A stretch of DNA of 64,000 bases from Planctomycetota bacterium (GTDB lineage Bacteria > Planctomycetota > Planctomycetia > Pirellulales > Pirellulaceae): assembly GCA_014381825.1 (NCBI GenBank), contig JACNKX010000094.1, forward strand, positions 1 to 64,000, written 5' to 3'. Positions within the stretch are counted from its first letter, which is position 1; every line of letters begins with the position of its first letter. Of the stretch, positions 45,765 through 53,644 are shown piece by piece. The notes under the pieces are model-generated. The model was given only the letters and a program-made list of their open reading frames with translations. It was not told the origin of the DNA and made no database searches. The position numbers and the translations under genes are program-made.

Positions 45765-47312
45765 ATGAGTTCCCAAGTCGTTGACTCAATCTATCTGAAC
45801 GCACTGGACAACATCTGTGTTGCCGCAAGGCCGTTGGCGGCGGGCACGTCGATCGTTGCTGGTGATGCTAGGATCAAGCTCGGCACTCCGATTCCGCTCG
45901 GTCACAAGATCGCAATTAAACCGATTGCAAAGGATGAACCGGTTCTGAAGTACGGTCAGATCATCGGCTTTGCCAGCGAAACGATTGGGGCAGGATCCTG
46001 GGTCCACTCGCATAATGTGGTGATTGGCGAGTTCGTACGTGACTACGCGAGTGCGACCGAGATACCGCCCCCCCTGACGCCGATCACCGACCGAACATTC
46101 ATGGGGTATCGACGTGCGGACGGGAAAGCTGGCACGCGGAACTATCTTGCAATCATCTCGACAGTGAACTGTTCGGCTTCGGTTTCAAAGTACATCGCCG
46201 AGCGTTTTGATGTGTCGCTGTTGAAGGACTATCCAAATATCGACGGTGTGATTGCACTCAAGCACGACAGCGGTTGTGCAATGCAGTTCGGTGGCTTGCA
46301 ACACAAGATGTTGAATCGAGTTATGGGAGGCATGGCGAAGCATGCAAATATCGGCGGGTACTTGCTGTGTAATCTTGGTTGCGAAACGGGGACGATGGGC
46401 AGTTTGCTTGACGGTGAAAAGCTAGTACAGATTGATGGGACGGCGGGGCAAAGCGGTGGCCCGCCTGTCTTCACGATGCAAGATTATGGCGGCACGACCA
46501 AGACCGTCGAAGCCGCTGTGAAGAAAGTCGCCGAGATGCTTCCGGCGGCGAACGACGTTCGCCGCGAGCCGATTCCTGCGAGCGAGATTATCTTGGCGAC
46601 CGAGTGCGGTGGTTCGGACGGAAACTCGGGCATCACCGCGAATCCAGCGGTTGGCTTCGCCACGGACTTGCTTGTCGCCTGTGGCGGTACATCGATCCTG
46701 GCTGAAACCAGCGAGATCTACGGAGCCGAACATTTGCTCACACGGCGAGCCGCCTCGACTGCGGTCGCGGACAAACTGATCGAGCGGATCAATTGGTGGC
46801 TGTGGTATGCCGAAGTCTTTGGTTGCGAACTCGACAACAATCCATCGGCCGGCAATAAGGCTGGCGGTTTGACGACAATCGCCGAGAAGTCACTCGGAGC
46901 CGTTGCCAAAGGCGGCTCCTCGGCGCTCGTTGATGTGTATGAATACGCCGAGCAGGTAACCGCGAAGGGTTTTGTCGTGATGGATACACCGGGCTTTGAT
47001 CCGCCGAGCGTGACAGGCATGGTTGCCGGTGGTGCAAACGTCGTAGTCTTTACGACTGGTCGTGGTAGTTGCTTCGGCTGCAAGCCATCGCCTTCGATCA
47101 AGATCGCGACTAACACGCCAATGTACGAGAAGATGATTGACGACATGGACATCAATGCCGGTGAAGTCATTTCCGGGAAGCCGGTCGAAGAAGTCGGTCA
47201 CGAAATCTTTGAAGAGATCATCGCCGTTGCCAGCGGCAAGCAGACAAAGAGCGAACAGCACGGAATCGGCGAAGAGGAGTTCTGTCCTTGGATTATCGGG
47301 CCGGTGTTGTAG
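45765..47312 (+). CDS. UxaA-family dehydratase (altronate/galactarate type)
   Basis: A 515-residue sugar-acid dehydratase of the UxaA/GarD family. The N-terminal SAF domain (about 10-90: LDNICVAARPLAAGTSIVAG, SHNV) is fused to the catalytic part, which has DSGCAMQFGG, GYLLCNLGCETGT, ATECGGSDGNSGITANPAVG and the conserved C-terminal TTGRGSCFGCKPSPSIKIAT. The cysteines belong to the family's metal or cluster site. By family it removes water from altronate or a related hexonate/aldarate, feeding 2-keto-3-deoxy-sugar-acid breakdown. Neighbouring genes do not fix the substrate. AAGG seven bases before the ATG is a plausible ribosome site. Confidence 0.9.
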   Translation: MSSQVVDSIYLNALDNICVAARPLAAGTSIVAGDARIKLGTPIPLGHKIAIKPIAKDEPVLKYGQIIGFASETIGAGSWVHSHNVVIGEFVRDYASATEIPPPLTPITDRTFMGYRRADGKAGTRNYLAIISTVNCSASVSKYIAERFDVSLLKDYPNIDGVIALKHDSGCAMQFGGLQHKMLNRVMGGMAKHANIGGYLLCNLGCETGTMGSLLDGEKLVQIDGTAGQSGGPPVFTMQDYGGTTKTVEAAVKKVAEMLPAANDVRREPIPASEIILATECGGSDGNSGITANPAVGFATDLLVACGGTSILAETSEIYGAEHLLTRRAASTAVADKLIERINWWLWYAEVFGCELDNNPSAGNKAGGLTTIAEKSLGAVAKGGSSALVDVYEYAEQVTAKGFVVMDTPGFDPPSVTGMVAGGANVVVFTTGRGSCFGCKPSPSIKIATNTPMYEKMIDDMDINAGEVISGKPVEEVGHEIFEEIIAVASGKQTKSEQHGIGEEEFCPWIIGPVL

Positions 47313-47351
47313 ACATTCTCAGCGACCTCGGAGCCGCCTAATTGTTTTGAG

Positions 47352-48455
47352 GTGGGCAGAACACGGATGCTCGACGCAAATTACTTTCGAGCTTTGGTTT
47401 CTGGTCGGCAGCGTGGTTGGCACGCGTCGATTCTACGCGCGGGTCTTTTGCTAGGCGAGTTTCCGTACGGCTGCGCCGTTCGCTGGCGCAATTGGCGATT
47501 CACTACCGGAAAACGGGAGGTTCATCAAGTTGCTGTGCCAGTGATCAGTGTCGGCAACCTGACGGTCGGTGGCACGGGCAAGACGCCGATGGTCGAGTGG
47601 TTGGCTCGCTGGTTTCGTGAGCGTGGTGTTCGCGTCGCGCTCGTTAGTCGAGGCTACGGCGCGGAAGCGGGGTCGCAGAACGATGAGGCCTTGGAGCTGG
47701 AGAAGAAGCTCCCGGATGTGCCTCATCTGCAGAACCCCGACCGGGTCGAAGCAGCACGGACTGCGATCGACGAATTCGAGACACAATTGATTGTGCTCGA
47801 TGACGCGTTTCAACATCGACGCATTCATCGCGACTTGAACATTGTGTTGATCGATGCCTTGGAGCCGTTCGGCTATGGACACTTATTGCCTCGCGGTTTG
47901 TTGCGAGAGCCGATCGCCAATCTTAAACGCGCCGACGTCATAGTACTTAGCCGAGCCGATGCTGTGGCTGTAGCGGCGAGAGCGACGATTCGAGCGAAAG
48001 CGATGAAATACGCTCCGCAGGCTGCTTGGCTCGAAGTGGCTCATCAACCAAAGAGCTTGCTTTCGTCGACGGGTAGCGAGAGTCCGATTGACTCGCTGCA
48101 AGGCCAGCGTGTTGCGGCGTTTTGTGGAATTGGCAATCCGGCTGGCTTTCGACATACCCTGGGCGAGCTTGGTGCCGACGTTGTCGAACTGCGTGAATTC
48201 CCCGATCATCACGCGTATCATCGCGACGACATCGACGACCTTGTCACCTGGACTCGCGGTCTCGATGTTCATGCTGTGATCTGTACCCACAAAGACCTTG
48301 TCAAAATAGGCGTCGACCAAGTTGGCGGCTGCCCGCTGTTTGCACTACGAATTGGATTGGCAATCACGCAGGGCGCGGACGAGCTGAATGCAAGACTGGA
48401 ATCGATAATCAGTGCCATCGAAGTGCCGGCAGACGGTGCTAGCGACGCTGTTTGA
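47352..48455 (+). CDS. lpxK: Tetraacyldisaccharide 4'-kinase
   Basis: LpxK phosphorylates the 4' position of lipid A disaccharide, late in the Raetz pathway, at the inner membrane. Marks are the N-terminal helix region, [18 protein letters not shown] (residues about 63-79) as the P-loop, [18 protein letters not shown] and the C-terminal [13 protein letters not shown]. Start is GTG 47352 or ATG 47367; both follow a GAGG sequence. At 367 residues it is slightly longer than the enterobacterial enzyme (328). It supports the presence of lipid A in this organism. It lies 39 bases after the dehydratase gene on the same strand but has an unrelated function. Confidence 0.92.
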   Translation: MGRTRMLDANYFRALVSGRQRGWHASILRAGLLLGEFPYGCAVRWRNWRFTTGKREVHQVAVPVISVGNLTVGGTGKTPMVEWLARWFRERGVRVALVSRGYGAEAGSQNDEALELEKKLPDVPHLQNPDRVEAARTAIDEFETQLIVLDDAFQHRRIHRDLNIVLIDALEPFGYGHLLPRGLLREPIANLKRADVIVLSRADAVAVAARATIRAKAMKYAPQAAWLEVAHQPKSLLSSTGSESPIDSLQGQRVAAFCGIGNPAGFRHTLGELGADVVELREFPDHHAYHRDDIDDLVTWTRGLDVHAVICTHKDLVKIGVDQVGGCPLFALRIGLAITQGADELNARLESIISAIEVPADGASDAV

Positions 48456-48540
48456 TCTTGTGTCGATACTCGCATTTGCCCTATGACTCGGCGGGATTCT
48501 CTCGAACCATCTGGCTCCCTGCTTAAGGAGCATGCCGATC

Positions 48541-51500
48541 ATGCGCCGTGCCTTTGTTAACTGTGTGCTGCTTCTTGGTTTACTGACCGGAGCAACTGTG
48601 GCGGACGAGCCGTCAGTTTATCGTGGTCAAACGGCAGCCGAATGGTTGCCGCAGTTGTCACATCCGAGCGCGTCTGCGCGTGCGGCGGCTGCGCAAGCGT
48701 TCGTGAACATCGGCAGGGGGAACGAAGACGCCGTCGCGCCGTTGAGCAATCTGCTTTCGGATCGCGACGAGCGAGTTCGGTTTTACGCCGCGTTCGCCCT
48801 TGGCAAGATCGAAACCGATCAAGAACGATGCATCACCGCGCTCATCGAAGCCTTGTCTGACGATGACGAACACGTGCGGTATACCGCGCAATGGTCGCTG
48901 GCGCAGATCGCGAAGCAAGTCGCTGCGTCGATTGAAGATGGCCAGCCCGTCAATGGCCGCCTTGCGAGCGTGTTGGCGGATGCTCAGACACACTTACGCG
49001 CGTCTGGCGCACTGCCGGGACATCTGAATCAGGTCAGAGCGGCCATCGCTCGTTTCGAGGGTGAGACGCCAGAATTGATTGTTGCCGAGCCTCATCTTTC
49101 AAGATCGAACGGTGTGGAAGACGACGTTACTCGCTTCTTAAGCGCGATCACCTCGGACGATACTTTCGCTAGAGTCAAGGCAATCGGTGTATTGCCGAAA
49201 CTTGGTCCGGAAGCTGTCGAGAGACTACTGGCTTTGCCTGACGTCGTGGCAAACCTCGGACCCCTGGGCGGACTCGTTCAGCGCGCCATCGCGAGTCTTG
49301 GCGAACCGGTGATCCCAGTCCTGTTGCAAACCTTACGGAGCTCAAGCGACGAGACAAGTTTCCTTGCGGCGAATACGTTGCGAGAGATGGGCCCCGACGC
49401 GGCGGTCGCTTTGCCCGACCTGATTGACATGTTGAAGGACGAAGATTCTAGCGACACCGTCTTGGAACAAACCATTTGGGTGCTGACTAGGATCCGTTCT
49501 TCGGCCGGACCTGCAGCAGACGACTTGGTGCGAATTCTGAACGATGATGGGAGGGACGAATCAGTTCGTCGAATCGCCGCCGAAGCGTTAGGCTCGATCG
49601 GGGCTGATGCGAAACACGCGATACCGGATCTCATCGCTAACCTGAAAGATGCGGACGTCGCGCCCTTCTTGCGGATTGAGTGCTCATCGACTCTTGCTCG
49701 CCTCGATCCGAATTCAGAGAAGGTAACTCAGGCTCTCGTTGTGGCATTCAACGAGATGGAAAGTATCTTCGATGCCATCGGCATTGCTGAGAACTTATGC
49801 GATTGCGGACCTGGCGCAAACGCGATCGTGCCACGATTGATGGACGCCGTCGACGAGACGTCGTTTGATCAAAGGCGCTCGGTCGTCGAACTGCTGGGAA
49901 AACTCGGTGGGACATCTATCGACGTCGTAAGCCCGCTGCTCGTCGAGCGTTTGATGGACCCGACCGAGGAGTTGATCGTGCGAGTTGCCGCGGCGAAGGC
50001 GCTCGGCAATTTTGGACCACGTGGCGTGCAGTTGGTGGTCGATCAGTTCGAGTCTGGCCACGAAGCCGAGCAGTTAACTGCTGCTCGAGCACTCATCGAA
50101 ATTGGTGCGGAGGCGAGGTCCGCGAAGCAAGCGTTACTGGGGATGCTTAGAGAGTCGCAGGCGAAAAACGAGCTGCGTTCGCTTGCGGCCGTCGCTTTGG
50201 GACAGCTTGGGGCGGAGGCGAATGATGCGACCCTAGTTCTTACGGAATTGTTGCGTGACACGGAATCCGACGACTACTTGCGAGCCATGTGTGCAGTCGC
50301 ACTTGGACAGATCGATCCCTCGGCGGTCCCGATTATTGAAGAGACGCTTGACGACGCGGTCGCGGAGGTACAGATCGCCGCCGCTTATGCGCTATGCAAG
50401 CGAGACGCCAATCATGCGCGCGGCTTAGAAACACTGGTGCATTGGTTGCAGAGCGATGAGCATCGTGGTTCCGCGATTAGTGCCCTCATCGATGTCGGTG
50501 AGACGTCTCTCTCGCATGTTCTCGAAAAGATGAACGACACGTCGCAAAGTCCCGACACGCGAGTGTCGTGTTTGGAAGTGCTGAGTGCGTTTGACGACCG
50601 CGCCATCGCCCCGCTACTTCAGGCATTGAATGACGAAATGCTTGCAGAGGAAGCCGGCTGGACGCTGCGAGATCGCGGAAATGAGTTACTGCCGACGTTA
50701 GTCACGAGCATCGAGAATGAATCTATCTTCACACCACAGGCTCGGGCCGTGATGCGTAACGTGGTCGAGGACATGTTTGCAGGTCTCGGTGCTGGAGGTG
50801 ATTTCGAATCGTGGCAGGGAGGCCATGCGCTAGTGCATCGCGAAGAATTCGAATGGAGCGAGACGTCGGCAGCAGGAAGCGCTGCGCCTTCAGTGACACG
50901 TGCTGAGCCGTTTGAAGCGACGGCAATGGAGCCAGAGCCCGTTGAGAATTATAGTCCCGTGGAGGAAGTCGAGTCTGCTGAAGCAGAAGTCGAAATTTCG
51001 GAGTCGCCGACCACACCAGAGGGCTATGTATCGGTTGATGTTTACTATGGGACGAATCGCGAACCGATCGATCAGACACCGGACCAGGCCGCTGGCGATA
51101 GCCAGTTGTACTGGGCGGTTGCGATTGGTGCGCTGTTGGGGGTCGTGACCTACCTGATCGGCATGTATCGACGTGGTACACGACGACAGGCGCTGGCAGG
51201 CTTGGCAGGTGCGACTTTGCTGCTTTTGTTTGGGCTGGTGATATTCGCTCCGACGAGAGTGCGTCCAGAGATCGACAAGACGGGGCCACGCTATGGCGGC
51301 GAGTACACCGATCGCGTGGAGATGGGCGTTTGTGAAGTCACGATTCCAGATACGCACCGGGAAGGTGAATTAGAGGCTCCGACGTTGTTGGAGTTTCAAG
51401 TTGCCGAAGACCTTCAGAAGCATATCGTCTTACGAAGTGTTCGACGCATGGAGCCCGATGCGTTCTTTGGTGGTCTTCGGAGAGAGATGCAGAGTAAGGG

Positions 51501-52248
51501 GAATCACATCCTCGTCTTTGTTCACGGCTTTAACGTATCGTTTGACGATGCCGCGCGGCGAACGGCCCAGATGGCCAGCGACTTAAAGTTTGCGGGCGCG
51601 CCCGTTTTTTACAGTTGGCCGTCGCAGGCGGATTGGTGGAAGTATCGCATTGACGAAAAGAACGTTGAGTTGAGTGTGGATCAGTTGAAGACGTTTTTGC
51701 TCGCCATTGCCGAGCGTTCTGAAGCCGATACGATCAATCTGGTCGCTCATAGCATGGGGAATCGTGCGCTGACGGAGGCGCTGAAGGAGATCGATGTCGC
51801 TGCGAACGAGAGAGAGCAGATGTTCAATCAAGTGATTCTCGCGGCGCCCGATATCGACGCTGACATTTTCAAGCAACGCATCGCACCAGCAATTGTTACG
51901 AAAGCCAAGCACATCACGCTCTACGCATCATCCAACGACTGGGCGCTCGACGCATCGCGCAAGTTCAACAGCGGCGATCCTCGCGCAGGCGACGCTGGTG
52001 AAGGCTTGGTGGTCGTGCCGGGAATCGAGACGATCGATGTCTCCAGCGGTGACAGCAGTCTCCTAGGACATTCGTACTACGGGAACAACGTGTCCGTATT
52101 GCGAGATATCGAATTCATACTGCGCGACCAACCCGCCGACACTCGCCGTTTCTTAGAGCCAATGACGCATTCGGGTGATCTCATTTATTGGACGTTTCGG
52201 CCAGACCGCATCACGCGCCAGCCCACATCGCTGCCTCGCAGTTTCTAA
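48541..52248 (+). CDS. Exported HEAT-repeat protein fused to split DUF900 hydrolase
   Basis: A 1235-residue protein from ATG 48541: AAGGAG at 48525-48530 is properly spaced for this start, but only one base from the ATG at 48532. After a signal peptide (CVLLLGLLTGATVA), residues about 25-770 are HEAT-type repeats (RVRFYAAFALGKIETDQ, ELRSLAAVALGQLGAEAN and many more). The C-terminal DUF900 alpha/beta-hydrolase starts VDVYYGTNREP, is interrupted by two membrane helices, and resumes YGGEYTDRVEMGVCEVTIPD. The catalytic parts are VFVHGFNVSFDDA, HSMGN (Ser), APDID and GHSYYGNN (His). HEAT repeats and hydrolase should both lie outside the cytoplasm. Confidence 0.88.
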   Translation: MRRAFVNCVLLLGLLTGATVADEPSVYRGQTAAEWLPQLSHPSASARAAAAQAFVNIGRGNEDAVAPLSNLLSDRDERVRFYAAFALGKIETDQERCITALIEALSDDDEHVRYTAQWSLAQIAKQVAASIEDGQPVNGRLASVLADAQTHLRASGALPGHLNQVRAAIARFEGETPELIVAEPHLSRSNGVEDDVTRFLSAITSDDTFARVKAIGVLPKLGPEAVERLLALPDVVANLGPLGGLVQRAIASLGEPVIPVLLQTLRSSSDETSFLAANTLREMGPDAAVALPDLIDMLKDEDSSDTVLEQTIWVLTRIRSSAGPAADDLVRILNDDGRDESVRRIAAEALGSIGADAKHAIPDLIANLKDADVAPFLRIECSSTLARLDPNSEKVTQALVVAFNEMESIFDAIGIAENLCDCGPGANAIVPRLMDAVDETSFDQRRSVVELLGKLGGTSIDVVSPLLVERLMDPTEELIVRVAAAKALGNFGPRGVQLVVDQFESGHEAEQLTAARALIEIGAEARSAKQALLGMLRESQAKNELRSLAAVALGQLGAEANDATLVLTELLRDTESDDYLRAMCAVALGQIDPSAVPIIEETLDDAVAEVQIAAAYALCKRDANHARGLETLVHWLQSDEHRGSAISALIDVGETSLSHVLEKMNDTSQSPDTRVSCLEVLSAFDDRAIAPLLQALNDEMLAEEAGWTLRDRGNELLPTLVTSIENESIFTPQARAVMRNVVEDMFAGLGAGGDFESWQGGHALVHREEFEWSETSAAGSAAPSVTRAEPFEATAMEPEPVENYSPVEEVESAEAEVEISESPTTPEGYVSVDVYYGTNREPIDQTPDQAAGDSQLYWAVAIGALLGVVTYLIGMYRRGTRRQALAGLAGATLLLLFGLVIFAPTRVRPEIDKTGPRYGGEYTDRVEMGVCEVTIPDTHREGELEAPTLLEFQVAEDLQKHIVLRSVRRMEPDAFFGGLRREMQSKGNHILVFVHGFNVSFDDAARRTAQMASDLKFAGAPVFYSWPSQADWWKYRIDEKNVELSVDQLKTFLLAIAERSEADTINLVAHSMGNRALTEALKEIDVAANEREQMFNQVILAAPDIDADIFKQRIAPAIVTKAKHITLYASSNDWALDASRKFNSGDPRAGDAGEGLVVVPGIETIDVSSGDSSLLGHSYYGNNVSVLRDIEFILRDQPADTRRFLEPMTHSGDLIYWTFRPDRITRQPTSLPRSF

Positions 52249-53048
52249 AGTTGCGAGTACTCGGTCGGCGCTAGATACCAGCGATTAATCTTCGAGACTG
52301 TGTCCTTGTACTTCTCCAGTGCCTTCATGCGTTGCCAGTCAGGATGTTTGCGGAACCCGTTCCAGTGCTCGTCATGAGCCTCCGTGCTGGGAGCTGTCAG
52401 CATGTACGTCAAGTTTGGTACATCGTCGCCGATCAATGTCTCGCCATAGAACAGCGGTGCAAGCTTGACGTCTCGCATGATGTCGATTTCGCCTTCGTTG
52501 AACATCTCGACCTTCAAGCGGCCTTTGTCGGCGTTGTGACTTTCATAGGTTCGCAACTCGAACAATCGAGGTTGTTTGTCCGCGGAGTATTTGGGGATCT
52601 CCATCACCGGCATACCGGCGAACGCCTTCATCAGTTTGCTTTCGACGCGAGCGTACGGCGCATCCCCCTTTGGAATCGCAAAGTAGTCGCGAGCCGCCTT
52701 GCCGTAGTCTGGATCAGCCGCAAGCGTTCCATTCAGCCGAGAAAAGGCGGCTAAAGTCTTAAAGGGAATCAACATGTACAACGCGAAATCGGTGTCGTCG
52801 TCTGTCCGAGTAAACACACCGACGCGATCAATGCCTTGTCGCGAAAGAGCTGGCAGTAAGGCGTTTTCTGCATAATCACTAACGATTTTCCGCTTGGCCG
52901 CGTCCGCCGTTCGGTAGATTCTCAGTTCGTAATACTCTTGCATGGGCGTGTCCTCTGCCGCATTAAGTTGATTGGCAACTCCAACGCACGCGATGAGTAA
53001 TACCGCGGATGTAAAAGCCGTTCTCAGGGTCGTGGAAATGCGGGGCAT
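52245..53048 (-). CDS. Exported NIPSNAP-family protein
   Basis: A 267-residue protein from ATG 53048 (GAGGA seven bases before) with a signal peptide (TLRTAFTSAVLLIACVGVANQLNA). Two NIPSNAP-like ferredoxin-fold units follow: YYELRIYRTADAAKRKIVSD, with the middle block FALYMLIPFKTLAAFSRL, and LFELRTYESHNADKGRLKVE with NLTYMLTAPSTEAHDEHWNGF. NIPSNAP domains are found in vesicle-related eukaryotic proteins and in many exported planctomycete proteins; a biochemical function is not known. The 3' end overlaps the convergent HEAT gene by four bases. Confidence 0.85.
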   Translation of the reverse strand: MPRISTTLRTAFTSAVLLIACVGVANQLNAAEDTPMQEYYELRIYRTADAAKRKIVSDYAENALLPALSRQGIDRVGVFTRTDDDTDFALYMLIPFKTLAAFSRLNGTLAADPDYGKAARDYFAIPKGDAPYARVESKLMKAFAGMPVMEIPKYSADKQPRLFELRTYESHNADKGRLKVEMFNEGEIDIMRDVKLAPLFYGETLIGDDVPNLTYMLTAPSTEAHDEHWNGFRKHPDWQRMKALEKYKDTVSKINRWYLAPTEYSQL

Positions 53049-53182
53049 CGTGAGTCCTCGTTGAGTTTCATACTTGTGGGAGCAATTGATTGAGTTTGTC
53101 ACGATTATTGAGAACGCAACGCGCCGAGTCTACGCCCAGTTCAATTCACACCGCTTCTCGGCGATCACTCGTGATAAAACAC

Positions 53183-53211
53183 TTGACGTGTGAGACGCGT
53201 TGTCTTATGTT
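53183..53211 (+). promoter_or_regulatory. Candidate sigma70-type promoter of BlaI-M56
   Basis: TTGACG (53183-53188) and TATGTT (53206-53211) are separated by 17 bases. The upstream operator-like palindrome lies across the spacer and -10 box, which fits repression by the BlaI protein encoded 38 bases downstream. Confidence 0.5.
53191..53207. promoter_or_regulatory. BlaI-type operator, site 1
   Basis: TGAGACGCGTTGTCTTA, an inverted repeat with one mismatch (TGAGAC / GTCTTA). Centre is 23 bases from site 2, close to two helical turns. Confidence 0.65.
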
Positions 53212-53213
53212 GA

Positions 53214-53230
53214 TGAGACGAGTTGTCTCA
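53214..53230. promoter_or_regulatory. BlaI-type operator, site 2
   Basis: TGAGACGAGTTGTCTCA, a perfect 6-base inverted repeat around a five-base centre, 18 bases before the regulator ATG. Same core as site 1. Confidence 0.7.
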
Positions 53231-53248
53231 CCATGCCACCGAGTGATC

Positions 53249-53626
53249 ATGACGAGTTCCCCGCAGCCGGTTACCGACGCAGAATTCGCTGTCCTTGAGT
53301 TTCTTTGGGAAGCGAAGGCGGCGACGAAGCGCGATCTGATAGCTGCTTTGTATCCCCGGGGGGCCGAATCGGATGTTGCGACGGTTCAAAAGTTACTCGA
53401 GCGTCTGGAGGGGAAGGGGCATGTAAAGCGTGACCGCGGCGCGGTCGCTCATGTCTTTGCTCCCGTGACGTCAAGGAACGAATTCGTGGGGGAGCAGTTA
53501 ACCAACGTGGCGCAAAAACTTTCGGGCGGCGGATTGGCATCACTGGTGATGCACCTAGTAGAATCAAAACGATTGACGAAACGCGAACGTGACAAGCTGC
53601 GATCGTTGCTCGACTCACAGCCTTAA
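53249..53626 (+). CDS. BlaI/MecI-family repressor
   Basis: A 125-residue winged-helix repressor of the BlaI/MecI/CopY type, starting at ATG 53249; the frame is open to 53090 but that would cross the operators and promoter. The DNA-binding part has PVTDAEFAVLEFLWEAKAAT, KRDLIAALYP and TVQKLLERLEGKGHVKRDRG, followed by the dimerising region. In known systems the M56 partner cleaves the repressor after a signal is sensed. Here the partner gene begins 18 bases downstream, and the two 17-base palindromes upstream are likely autoregulatory operators. Confidence 0.92.
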   Translation: MTSSPQPVTDAEFAVLEFLWEAKAATKRDLIAALYPRGAESDVATVQKLLERLEGKGHVKRDRGAVAHVFAPVTSRNEFVGEQLTNVAQKLSGGGLASLVMHLVESKRLTKRERDKLRSLLDSQP

Positions 53627-53644
53627 CCCTATCTCGATACCGCG

